From NCBI GenBank assembly GCA_015060455.1, contig SUYM01000017.1:1-64000 (forward strand): 64,000 nucleotides of DNA, in the 5' to 3' direction. This stretch comes from Bacteroidales bacterium. GTDB taxonomy: Bacteria > Bacteroidota > Bacteroidia > Bacteroidales > UBA932. Every line of letters begins with the position of its first letter. Position 1 is the stretch's first letter. A program made the position numbers and the translations under genes. The notes beneath the pieces were generated by a model, which was given only the letters and a program-made list of their open reading frames with translations, did not search any database and had not been told where the DNA came from. Shown here one piece after another: positions 25,894-33,182 of the stretch.

Positions 25894-26778
25894 ATGAAAA
25901 GATTATTAATGCCATTTGTAATGGCTCTGATGCTGACAGGTTGCTCGACTTATCAGTATTCTTCTCGCTCGATTGATGTGAGAAACCGTAATGTCGGGGC
26001 AAAGGAAACGGCAGTGGAGGTTGTCGTGGACTATGCTCGGGTAGTTACATCAACATCTGACTTTCAACTTACCAAGAACGACGCTATCAAGGAGGCTGAA
26101 TACAGATGTTTGATCGATAACAAGATAGATGTCATTGTTGATCCGATAGTTAAAGTCGAGTTTTCTCCGTTCTCAATATCGAAGAAATACCGTGCCACCA
26201 TCACCGGTTATGCAGGTATGTATAAGGTGGCTCCGGCAGGTGTTGATATTGTGAAATCATACAGCAAGGAGGAGATTGAAAAGTATAAACTTCTTACAGA
26301 CCCTTCATTCCCTCAGCATTATTATAACTCGGGAGAAGGCGATAATTATTACATCAACTCTTCCACAGGACAAACTGTAAAGTCCGGTATATCAGGAGTT
26401 TTCGGGTCATTGGCAGCAGCACCTAAGTTAAAGTCTCCAAAGCAGCCCAAAACTTTTGATTTCTCAAAAGCGAAGAAATTGCGTAATGTCGGAGCGACTA
26501 TGACTGCTGCCGGCGTAGTGTCGATTCTTGCAATAGGACTTCCGTGTATGACTACAGCAGAACAATATGATGAATTCTCAGGATATTACGATTATACTTA
26601 CTTTAATGAATCACAATATAATGCCGGTATTGCCTTTACCGTATTAGGTGTAACGTCGATAGTTGCTGGTCTCCCTATGTGGTGTGTAGGATCTCACAGA
26701 ATGAAAAAATCAGGAAACACCACAAGCGTTTCTGTCGGTGGAACAAAAAAAGGTTTAGGTCTTCGTCTTAATTTCTAA
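25894..26778 (+). CDS. Lipoprotein of unknown function (CSTYQYS family, long paralogue)
   Basis: A 294-residue lipoprotein (MKRLLMPFVMALMLTGCSTYQYSSR). It shares with the gene at 27005 the N-terminal block CSTYQYS(S/T)R, VDVKVDY-like strands, the segment AEYRCLIDNKIDVIVDPIVKVE and the segment YRATITGYAGMY. The C-terminal half is unique and has two hydrophobic stretches (about residues 205-222 and 245-265), so it may span or dip into the membrane. No known family is recognised. It lies between the two identical REPIN copies and is A/T-rich in appearance. Confidence 0.65.
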   Translation: MKRLLMPFVMALMLTGCSTYQYSSRSIDVRNRNVGAKETAVEVVVDYARVVTSTSDFQLTKNDAIKEAEYRCLIDNKIDVIVDPIVKVEFSPFSISKKYRATITGYAGMYKVAPAGVDIVKSYSKEEIEKYKLLTDPSFPQHYYNSGEGDNYYINSSTGQTVKSGISGVFGSLAAAPKLKSPKQPKTFDFSKAKKLRNVGATMTAAGVVSILAIGLPCMTTAEQYDEFSGYYDYTYFNESQYNAGIAFTVLGVTSIVAGLPMWCVGSHRMKKSGNTTSVSVGGTKKGLGLRLNF

Positions 26779-26801
26779 AACAGAAAAACTATGAAACTGA
26801 A

Positions 26802-26971
26802 CATGAAAATCTTTGATATATAGATTTATACCGAGTTCTGCGAGGTAAAAATCCCTCCTAGATTTATACCGAGTTCTGCGAGGTAAAAATCCCGCCAGGT
26901 TCGCCCAAGGGCTATATCAAACGATTTTCATCGTGAAAGTGAGCGATAGCGAACGGCTATCAGACTTTCAC
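26802..26971. repeat. Composite inverted/tandem repeat between the paralogous lipoprotein genes
   Basis: The outer imperfect inverted arms lie at 26802-26823 (ATGAAAATCTTTGATATA) and 26912-26932. Inside are two 38-base direct repeats (26821-26858 and 26859-26896) differing at one base and containing TACCGAGTTCTGCGAGG. Immediately after is a hairpin, GTGAAAGT (26933-26940) with ACTTTCAC (26964-26971), whose inner stem is GATAGC/GCTATC. No protein-coding explanation is seen. Confidence 0.7.
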
Positions 26972-27004
26972 AAAAATTTTATAGATGTAAAAAATTTTGA
27001 TAGT

Positions 27005-27478
27005 ATGAAAAGGATTATAATAATGTCAATGGCTGCACTTGTATGTCTTTGCAGTTGCTCAACATACCAGTATTCTACACGTCAGGTAGCAATCAACAAT
27101 CAGAACATAACGGCAGCGCCGACAGTTGTCGATGTGAAGGTCGATTACACAAAACGCATCTCGGAAACGTCCCGTAAATGTAAGTCCCAGGCAGAGGCCA
27201 TGCAGGAGGCCAAATACAATGCTATTGTCAAGAATAACATTGATGTGCTCGTCGATATGATTTACAAGGTGGAGAATGTCGGACGCAAGTATATTGTGAC
27301 TATAACAGGTTTTGCCGGATATTATGTAAACTCCCGGACTTTCTACGAGGATATAAAACTTCTTGAAGGTGTGAAGAAGGAAGATGTGGAGAAATACCTC
27401 ATCCTTCATAACCCTGAGGTCATCAAGTATATGAACCAGAAAGGTGAGGTGGTGAACATCTATCACAACGAGAAATAG
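27005..27478 (+). CDS. Lipoprotein of unknown function (CSTYQYS family, short paralogue)
   Basis: A 157-residue lipoprotein (MKRIIIMSMAALVCLCSCSTYQYSTR, lipobox LCSC). The frame opens at a GTG at 26933, within the hairpin, but the ATG at 27005-27007 gives the signal peptide. It aligns with the N-terminal half of the preceding protein (VDVKVDYTKR, AKYNAIVKNNIDVLVDMIYKVE, YIVTITGFAGYYV), so the two arose by duplication. No known function. It is separated from its paralogue by the composite repeat at 26802-26971 and followed by REPIN copy B. Confidence 0.68.
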   Translation: MKRIIIMSMAALVCLCSCSTYQYSTRQVAINNQNITAAPTVVDVKVDYTKRISETSRKCKSQAEAMQEAKYNAIVKNNIDVLVDMIYKVENVGRKYIVTITGFAGYYVNSRTFYEDIKLLEGVKKEDVEKYLILHNPEVIKYMNQKGEVVNIYHNEK

Positions 27479-27608
27479 GATACATAGTTATTTAATGGCG
27501 TAACCGATTGTACATAAGATCTGTGATCTTTGTATGATCGGTTTTTGTATTGTGTGATTGCCTGTCAGAAACGAGTGTCGCTTCTTGCCGTCATTTTGAG
27601 CGTACCGG

Positions 27609-27720
27609 GGGACCGTGACAAAAAACGGCCGAAATTTGTCACGAAGGTCGCCGAAAACGCGTCAAAAGTATCAAATTGACCACGACCGTGACAAGAACAG
27701 GCGGATTTTTGTCACGGTCC
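27609..27720. repeat. REPIN-like element, copy B
   Basis: 112 bases, identical by eye to 24691-24802 and in the same orientation, 2.9 kb away. It has the same terminal inverted repeats and two hairpins. It lies upstream of the M24 peptidase gene, outside its promoter. Such identity implies recent copying or gene conversion. Confidence 0.88.
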
Positions 27721-27833
27721 TCTCTCCAGCAGTGTGGTCATGGTCGTCCATACACCTACGGTCGTCTTTCAGCAGCACAGTCTCGGCCGCAAATGGAAAA
27801 ATCTGCAGGTCGGCAAACTTTATGGAGGTCTCT

Positions 27834-27866
27834 TTTGGAAACTGCTCCAAAATTTCATTATCTTCG
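27834..27866 (+). promoter_or_regulatory. Promoter of the M24 peptidase gene
   Basis: TTTG at 27834-27837, 21 bases, then TATCTTCG at 27859-27866 (one mismatch to TAnnTTTG). The ATG is at 27887. It supports the chosen start and excludes the longer frame from 27734. Confidence 0.55.
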
Positions 27867-27886
27867 CGCAACAGGCACGCAAGACT

Positions 27887-29683
27887 ATGAATACTTATCA
27901 GGAAAGAATCGCGCAGTTGCGTGAAATGATGCTCCAAAAAGGTTGGGACGCAGTGGTTGTGAGCGGCTCGGATCCGCATAGCAGTGAATATCCCTCTGCG
28001 CGGTGGCAGCAGGTGAAATGGCTCACGGGATTTACGGGGGAGGCCGGCGATGTGGTCATAACACATGATCATGCGGGCCTGTGGACGGATTCCAGATATT
28101 TCATTCAGGCGCTTGAACAGTTGGAGGGCACGGGTGTGCAACTGCATAAGGCCGGAGTTCCGGATACGGAGAGCATACCGCAGTGGCTTGCGGACCGTGC
28201 GTCTGTCATTGCCGTGGATGGTCTGTGCGTGAGTGCCGGCTTTGTTTCTCTGTTGAAGGAATGCTGCGGCGATGTCCATATAGAGAACGTTCCGGACCTG
28301 CTTGAAGGACTATGGGAAGACCGTCCGGAGATTCCTGTAAGCCCGATTACCACTCTTGATGTGGAGTGCTTCGGAGGACGTCAGAGGATGGAGAAGGTCG
28401 AGTGGCTCCGGAAATGGATGCTTCTGGGAGGGACAGACTGTGTGCTGCTGTCTTCGCTTGATGAGATCGCATGGTTGCTGAATGTCAGGGGGAACGATAT
28501 AGAATACAACCCTCTTGTCATATCATATCTGCTGGTCACGCAGGAAAGCGTCAGGTGGTTTGTCCGCAAGTCGCATGACTGTCTTGACCCTGATACGGCG
28601 GACAGTTTCGACGAACTGATGGGGGAGGGCGTGTCTGTTGAGGATTATACGGACATATATGATGCGCTGAGGACATACGGAGCCGAGTCTTTAAGACTGT
28701 TCGCTGACCCTTCCACCTTGAATTACCATCTTGACGAGGTCATCAGGGAGTCCTTCCGGGAGGACATGCTTGTGTATGGCACCTCGCCGGTCATTCTTGA
28801 AAAAGCGGTCAAGACGGCATCGGAGATAGAAAATCTGCGGCAGACCTATATTGATGACGGGGTAGCGATGGAGAGATTTCTCTACTGGCTTGAAAATGAG
28901 GTGGCATCAGGGCGTCCTGTCACAGAGTGGGAGGCTTCGGAGAAACTCACGTCCCTTCGCAGCGAGATACCGGGCTACCGAGGCAACAGTTTTGAAAACA
29001 TATCTGCATACGGCCCTTCCGGTGCGCTTCCTCATTACGTCACCCCGCGCGAGGGTTCGGCAGTCATACGTCCGTATGGACTGTATCTTGTTGATTCCGG
29101 AGGACAATATCTCAGCGGCACCACGGACATCACACGCACCGTTCCCATGGGTCCATGCTCGGAAATCGAGAAGGAGGACTATACCCTGGTGCTGAAAGGT
29201 ATGATAGACCTGTCCATGGCAGTCTTCCCGAAAGGCACCACGGGCCACCAGGTTGATGCTCTGGCCAGAATGCCGCTGTGGAAGGCCCACCGCAACTTCG
29301 GCCATGGCACGGGGCATGGGGTCGGCTATTATCTTTGCGTGCATGAAGGTCCGCAGAGCATACGCTGGCAATATAACCCCCAGCCGCTCCTGTCGGGTAT
29401 GGTCACATCAGACGAACCGGCAATCTATCGCGAAGGCATGTATGGAATACGCCATGAGAACATACTCCTATGCCGCGAGGACGGAGTCTCCCAGTTCGGT
29501 GAGTGGCTCTCATTCGAGACCCTTACCTGCTGTCACATAGACACTTGTGCAGTGATTCCCGAACTTCTCGGACCGGAGGCCCTGGCATGGCTGAATGACT
29601 ATAACAGGAAGGTATATGAGACATTGGCACCTCTACTTCCGCCAGAAGTCGCCCGGTGGCTGAAAACGAAGACAACAGACTGA
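27887..29683 (+). CDS. Xaa-Pro aminopeptidase (M24B family)
   Basis: A 598-residue cytoplasmic metallopeptidase that removes N-terminal residues linked to proline. Two N-terminal creatinase-like domains (about 1-300) precede the pita-bread catalytic domain. All five metal ligands are visible: Asp in LVDSGGQY, Asp in GTTDITRT, His in GHGTGHGVG, Glu in TSDEPAIY and Glu in IRHENI. The start at MNTYQERIAQLREMM is chosen because the promoter ends just upstream and the longer frame runs through repeat DNA. The length is typical of the long Bacteroidota and eukaryotic APP-type enzymes. Confidence 0.93.
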   Translation: MNTYQERIAQLREMMLQKGWDAVVVSGSDPHSSEYPSARWQQVKWLTGFTGEAGDVVITHDHAGLWTDSRYFIQALEQLEGTGVQLHKAGVPDTESIPQWLADRASVIAVDGLCVSAGFVSLLKECCGDVHIENVPDLLEGLWEDRPEIPVSPITTLDVECFGGRQRMEKVEWLRKWMLLGGTDCVLLSSLDEIAWLLNVRGNDIEYNPLVISYLLVTQESVRWFVRKSHDCLDPDTADSFDELMGEGVSVEDYTDIYDALRTYGAESLRLFADPSTLNYHLDEVIRESFREDMLVYGTSPVILEKAVKTASEIENLRQTYIDDGVAMERFLYWLENEVASGRPVTEWEASEKLTSLRSEIPGYRGNSFENISAYGPSGALPHYVTPREGSAVIRPYGLYLVDSGGQYLSGTTDITRTVPMGPCSEIEKEDYTLVLKGMIDLSMAVFPKGTTGHQVDALARMPLWKAHRNFGHGTGHGVGYYLCVHEGPQSIRWQYNPQPLLSGMVTSDEPAIYREGMYGIRHENILLCREDGVSQFGEWLSFETLTCCHIDTCAVIPELLGPEALAWLNDYNRKVYETLAPLLPPEVARWLKTKTTD

Positions 29684-29748
29684 ACGAGCGGACAATTCCG
29701 GAGTTGACAAATATGCAGGAAGGCCCGAGTAATCCGGATGGTAAAAAT

Positions 29749-29788
29749 AATCGTCCCCGAAAAATCGCGTGGTTTTTCGGGGACGATT
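29749..29788. terminator. Strong bidirectional terminator between M24 peptidase and sdhC
   Basis: A perfect 16-base stem (AATCGTCCCCGAAAAA at 29749-29764 with its complement at 29773-29788) and an 8-base loop, with T-rich flanks on both strands. It ends both convergent transcripts and shows that sdhC is not followed by co-transcribed genes. Confidence 0.9.
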
Positions 29789-29811
29789 TTATATTGCTGA
29801 CCCTGCGGATC

Positions 29812-30510
29812 TTAGCAGCAAGAGCAGCAGAGTCCTGGATTTGCCTGAAGGAATGCGTTCACTGCAACTGCGCAGAAACCGAGAACGATTATGGCCACGA
29901 AAGCGTAACCGATGTATGTGAGTCTCTTCTCCCATTTCTCGTTGCTCAGACCGATTGTCTGGAATGCGCTCCAGAAACCGTGGCAGAGGTGAAGACCGAG
30001 GGCTACGAACCATACGATGTAGAGAACAACCACCCACCAGTTCTTGAATGTCTCGTTAAGAAGCATGTAAGGATCCTCTGCATGCTCGCCCATGAACTCC
30101 TTGAGTTGCATCTCAGCCCAGAAATGGTTGAGGTGGAAAGCGAGAAGACCGAGAACCACGATACCCAGGAGGAACATGTTCTTGGATGCCCATGATTCAG
30201 CCTTGCCCTTGCTTCCGGAAGCATAGCGGAAATATCCGCCGCGAGCCTTGATGTTGCCCGCTGTAAGGATCATAGCGTAAACGATGTGTACGAAGAAACC
30301 GAGTGCAAGCACCGGAACCATGATGGTAACGATAGGAAGTGCCATGAACTCGCAACCTGCTGCGAAGAGTCCTTCTGCCGAACCATAGTTACCTGTGAAG
30401 GTGTCGATGATAGAGAACGAGTTGATCGTCAGGTGAAGAAGAAGGAAGATGATAAGGAACAGGCCGCTTATGCTCATGATAAGCTTCTTTGTAATCGAAG
30501 AAAGTGCCAT
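29812..30510 (-). CDS. sdhC: Succinate dehydrogenase/fumarate reductase cytochrome b subunit
   Basis: A 232-residue membrane protein of the Bacteroidota/epsilon-type SdhC/FrdC family with about five transmembrane helices (about 10-32, 58-85, 108-130, 152-178, 195-218). Likely haem-ligand His residues lie in LLLHLTIN, FFVHIVYA, AFHLNHF and LHLCHGF. It anchors the flavoprotein and iron-sulphur subunits and exchanges electrons with menaquinone. In most Bacteroidales sdhC/frdC is followed directly by the A and B subunit genes. Here a strong terminator and a convergent gene follow instead. The Cys-rich C-terminus (LCCSCC) is unusual. Confidence 0.9.
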   Translation of the reverse strand: MALSSITKKLIMSISGLFLIIFLLLHLTINSFSIIDTFTGNYGSAEGLFAAGCEFMALPIVTIMVPVLALGFFVHIVYAMILTAGNIKARGGYFRYASGSKGKAESWASKNMFLLGIVVLGLLAFHLNHFWAEMQLKEFMGEHAEDPYMLLNETFKNWWVVVLYIVWFVALGLHLCHGFWSAFQTIGLSNEKWEKRLTYIGYAFVAIIVLGFCAVAVNAFLQANPGLCCSCC

Positions 30511-30570
30511 AATGTTTATAATATTTGTTTGTTAATAATCGGGTTTCAGGTATGCAAAGATATATTCTTT

Positions 30571-30602
30571 CTTGGAAGTTTCATAATAATTCGATACTTT
30601 TG
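30571..30602 (+). promoter_or_regulatory. Promoter of pyrH-frr
   Basis: TACTTTTG at 30595-30602 matches TAnnTTTG, with CTTG at 30571-30574 as an imperfect -33 box, 20 bases upstream. The ATG of pyrH is at 30626. Confidence 0.5.
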
Positions 30603-30625
30603 TTTGTTTGAAAATCAGAAATGCT

Positions 30626-31333
30626 ATGTCATATAAACGCGTTCTATTGAAATTAAGCGGCGAGAGCCTTGGAGGCCCGGCCGGAAAGGGCATTGATGAA
30701 AATTGGCTTGCCGCATACGCGGAGGAGGTTGCCTCTGCTGTGAAGAATGGTCTTCAGGTGGCTATCGTCATCGGCGGTGGAAATATATTCCGCGGTCTGC
30801 AAGGCGTAGGAAAGGGTTTCGACCGTGTGAACGGAGACAAGATGGGTATGCTTGCCACCGTTATCAACTCGCTCGGGCTCGCTATGGCTATCCGCAGTGC
30901 AGGTGTTGAGGCCGAGGTGTTTACAGCGACTCCGATGATGCCGGTTGCAAGATATTATATGAGGGACGATGCTGTCGCAGTGATGGAGCGCGGCGGAGTT
31001 GCCCTTATCGCAGGCGGTACAGGCAATCCTTATTTCACGACAGACTCAGGCGCGGCTCTCCGTGCTCTTGAAATCGGTGCAGATGCCCTTCTGAAAGGTA
31101 CACGTGTGGATGGCGTATATACCGCTGACCCGGAAAAGGACCCTACGGCAGTCAAGTATGAGGAACTCTCTTTTGACAAGGCCATCGAGGACCGCCTCAA
31201 GGTGATGGACCAGACAGCATTTGCGCTATGCCGTGAGGGAAATATGCCTATCATCGTCTTCGACATGAACCAGAAAGGCAACCTTACAAAACTCGTGAAG
31301 GGTGAAAAGGTCGGCACACTCGTACACGTGTAG
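30626..31333 (+). CDS. pyrH: Uridylate (UMP) kinase
   Basis: A 235-residue amino-acid-kinase-fold enzyme that phosphorylates UMP to UDP with ATP. Motifs are KRVLLKLSGESLGG, IVIGGGNIFRG, INSLGLAMAIRS, GGTGNPYFTTDSGAALRA and LKGTRVDGVYTADP. The longer frame starts at TTG 30608 inside the promoter; the ATG at 30626 gives the conserved MSYKRVLLKLSG start. Ribosome recycling factor follows, the common pyrH-frr pair. Confidence 0.97.
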   Translation: MSYKRVLLKLSGESLGGPAGKGIDENWLAAYAEEVASAVKNGLQVAIVIGGGNIFRGLQGVGKGFDRVNGDKMGMLATVINSLGLAMAIRSAGVEAEVFTATPMMPVARYYMRDDAVAVMERGGVALIAGGTGNPYFTTDSGAALRALEIGADALLKGTRVDGVYTADPEKDPTAVKYEELSFDKAIEDRLKVMDQTAFALCREGNMPIIVFDMNQKGNLTKLVKGEKVGTLVHV

Positions 31334-31340
31334 ATGACCT

Positions 31341-31370
31341 GTCATCCTGAGCGTAGTCGAAGGATCTGTA
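31341..31370 (+). repeat. Dispersed covarying palindrome between pyrH and frr
   Basis: TGTC, stem ATCCT-GA, short loop, GA-AGGAT stem, CT. A single forward copy, with the stem letters changed on both sides relative to other copies in the window. Confidence 0.65.
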
Positions 31371-31401
31371 AACAAACTAAAAATTACTAACACAATATAC
31401 C

Positions 31402-31965
31402 ATGATTACAAAAGCAAAAGAAATCCTGAACGGTGCAAAGGACAAGATGTCTGCTGCAACCACTCACCTCGATGAGGAACTCAAGACATACCGTGCCGGC
31501 AAGGCAAACCCTATGGTGTTCAACAACGTGATGGTTGACTACTACGGCAGCCCTACTCCTATCCCGCAGGTTGCATCGGTAACTACACCTGACGCGAAGA
31601 CCCTCATGCTCCAGCCATGGGAGAAGAAGATGATCCCTGTCATCGAGAAAGCCATCATCGACGCAAACCTCGGTCTAACTCCTTCAAACAACGGAGAGAG
31701 CATCCGCTGCACAGTTCCTGCCCTTACGGAGGACCGTCGTAAGGAACTCATCAAGAAGGCGAAGGCTGCTGCCGAGAACGCAAAGGTGAGCATCCGCAAC
31801 GCCCGCCGCGACGCCATCGAGCATCTGAAGAAGGCGCAGAAGGACGGCATGCCTGAGGATATGCAGAAGGAATACGAACAACTCGTTCAGAAGGAGACTG
31901 ATGCATTCGCAAAGAAGGCAGACGAACTCGTGACAGCCAAGGAAAAGGAAATCATGACTGTCTGA
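31402..31965 (+). CDS. frr: Ribosome recycling factor
   Basis: A 187-residue RRF that, with EF-G, splits post-termination ribosomes. Visible are LDEELKTYRAGKANPMVFNNVMVDYYGSPTPI, LTPSNNGESIRCTVPALTEDRRKEL and AKVSIRNARRDAIEHLKK, all family hallmarks. The length is normal (about 185). It follows pyrH after a short gap containing one dispersed palindrome. Codon choice (AAG, CGC, CTC) fits high expression. Confidence 0.97.
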   Translation: MITKAKEILNGAKDKMSAATTHLDEELKTYRAGKANPMVFNNVMVDYYGSPTPIPQVASVTTPDAKTLMLQPWEKKMIPVIEKAIIDANLGLTPSNNGESIRCTVPALTEDRRKELIKKAKAAAENAKVSIRNARRDAIEHLKKAQKDGMPEDMQKEYEQLVQKETDAFAKKADELVTAKEKEIMTV

Positions 31966-31985
31966 TAAAAAATCAGGGAATCATT

Positions 31986-32014
31986 TTTGCATTGATTAAA
32001 AATTTCTATATTTG
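31986..32014 (+). promoter_or_regulatory. Promoter of the Phe/Tyr operon leader
   Basis: TTTG (31986-31989), 17 bases, then TATATTTG (32007-32014), a full -7 match. It lies 22 bases before the leader-peptide ATG. Confidence 0.65.
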
Positions 32015-32036
32015 TGACCGCATAAGGCAAGATTAT

Positions 32037-32096
32037 ATGGGAACTTATCGATTTAGCGGCTTCGGTTTTTATTATTTCTATTACCAGAACAGGTGA
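32037..32096 (+). CDS. Phe/Tyr-rich leader peptide of the pheA operon
   Basis: A 19-codon reading frame, MGTYRFSGFGFYYFYYQNR, ending in TGA at 32094-32096. It has four Phe and five Tyr, including the run FYYFYY, where two or fewer aromatic residues would be expected by chance. It starts 22 bases after a good promoter and precedes a strong terminator (32140-32167) and then pheA. This is the classical layout of amino-acid attenuation: ribosomes stalling at Phe/Tyr codons should favour an alternative fold that prevents the terminator. A candidate antiterminator pairs CCGGA (32100-32104) with TCCGG (32143-32147). The operon makes prephenate dehydratase, prephenate dehydrogenase and DAHP synthase, so control by both Phe and Tyr makes sense. 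Confidence 0.85.
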   Translation: MGTYRFSGFGFYYFYYQNR

Positions 32097-32139
32097 TGGC
32101 CGGATGCTGCATATCGTAATATATAGATGTAATTTATTG

Positions 32140-32167
32140 CTGTCCGGTTTTGCGCCGGACAGTTTTT
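32140..32167 (+). terminator. Attenuator terminator upstream of pheA
   Basis: CTGTCCGG (32140-32147) pairs with CCGGACAG (32155-32162) over a 7-base loop, followed by five T. It lies 43 bases after the leader-peptide stop and 140 bases before pheA. The rest of the gap to 32306 holds a second GC-rich hairpin without a T-run (GGTGGG/CCCACC, about 32226-32246). Confidence 0.85.
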
Positions 32168-32306
32168 ATTTTGATGGGCTGGTGGAGTGTAAGTCGCTGA
32201 TTGACAGGCGTTTGATGATGTTAAGGTGGGTGAAATTATCCCACCCTTATGACGGCAAGTCATTGACTATTAGGGTTTTATATTTCACCGCAAAAATAAT
32301 GAAACA

Positions 32307-33137
32307 ATGAAAAGAGTAGCGATTCAAGGTATCAAGGGATGTTTCCACGAGCAGGCTGCCTATCTTTTTTATGAAAGGGCTGGTCTGCCAAAGCCGGAGG
32401 TTGTGGCGTGCGGGTCATTCCTGGATCTGTACAAGGCGATGGATGCCGGGAGTGCGGATGCGGCGATAATGGCGATTGAGAACACTGTTTCAGGTGGACT
32501 GCTTCCCAACTTCGAACTTCTGCGCAAATATGACCGCAAGATAAAGGGTGAGGTGTTCCTGCGCATCAAGCAGAACCTGATGACCCTGCCGGGACAGAAG
32601 ATAGAGGATCTGCGTGAGGTGCGTTCGCACTATATGGCCATAAACCAGACCCGTCAGTATTTTGAGGACAAGCCTTGGATACGCCTTGTGGAGTATGGCG
32701 ATACTGCCAAGAGTGCCGCGGACGTTGTCAGGGACGGCGTGCCCGGAGTGGGAGCCATAGCCTCAGATCTTGCAGCAGAGATATACGGGCTTGAAATCGT
32801 AGCGGAGAGCATCGAGACGCATAAGCAGAACTTCACCAGATTCCTGATTCTGGATGATTCGCTTCAGGTGGATCAGTCCAGGATAAACAAGGCATCGATG
32901 TGCTTTACACTGCCTCATAAGCCCGGTTCGCTGACCCATGTCCTGACGATTCTTTCGTTCTACGACATGAACCTCACAAGGATACAGTCCCTCCCTATCC
33001 CTGGGCAGGAGTGGCAGTATTTCTTTTATGTGGATATAAAGTTTGAAGATTATGAGAGATACATTCAGGCATTGTCAGCCGTGAAGCCGCTGATGACCGA
33101 CCTGAACATCCTCGGAGAATACGAAGCGGCGATATAA
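32307..33137 (+). CDS. pheA: Prephenate dehydratase
   Basis: A 276-residue monofunctional prephenate dehydratase, converting prephenate to phenylpyruvate for Phe synthesis. The two-lobe catalytic domain (about 1-180) ends in the TRF motif (NFTRFLIL). The C-terminal ACT domain (about 195-270, KASMCFTLPHKPGSLTHVLTIL) carries the Phe allosteric site. There is no chorismate mutase domain; that activity is in aroFQ two genes downstream. It is the first structural gene of the attenuated operon. Confidence 0.94.
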   Translation: MKRVAIQGIKGCFHEQAAYLFYERAGLPKPEVVACGSFLDLYKAMDAGSADAAIMAIENTVSGGLLPNFELLRKYDRKIKGEVFLRIKQNLMTLPGQKIEDLREVRSHYMAINQTRQYFEDKPWIRLVEYGDTAKSAADVVRDGVPGVGAIASDLAAEIYGLEIVAESIETHKQNFTRFLILDDSLQVDQSRINKASMCFTLPHKPGSLTHVLTILSFYDMNLTRIQSLPIPGQEWQYFFYVDIKFEDYERYIQALSAVKPLMTDLNILGEYEAAI

Positions 33138-33141
33138 TCAC

Positions 33142-33169
33142 TGTCATGTCGAGCATAGTCGAGACATCT
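33142..33169 (+). repeat. Dispersed covarying palindrome between pheA and tyrA
   Basis: TGTC, stem ATGTC-GA, loop, GA-GACAT stem, CT. It lies within the operon, 4 bases after the pheA stop and 13 bases before tyrA. Confidence 0.65.
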
Positions 33170-33182
33170 GTAATACGGAATT

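Noticed and set aside
26821..26896. Two 38-base direct repeats looking like a minimal CRISPR array
   Set aside because: The copies abut with no spacer, there are only two, and no cas gene is in the window.
24691..27720. Composite transposon bounded by the two identical 112-base repeats
   Set aside because: The repeats are not IS elements, no target-site duplication was seen outside them, and RAYTs are not known to move flanked segments; independent REPIN copies are the simpler reading.
27734..27886. N-terminal extension of the M24 peptidase
   Set aside because: It would contain the promoter and non-conserved sequence; the family start MNTYQERIAQLR follows the promoter.
32225..32247. Second terminator before pheA (GGTGGG/CCCACC hairpin)
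   Set aside because: There is no T-run after the stem; it may be structural, but it is not a convincing terminator.
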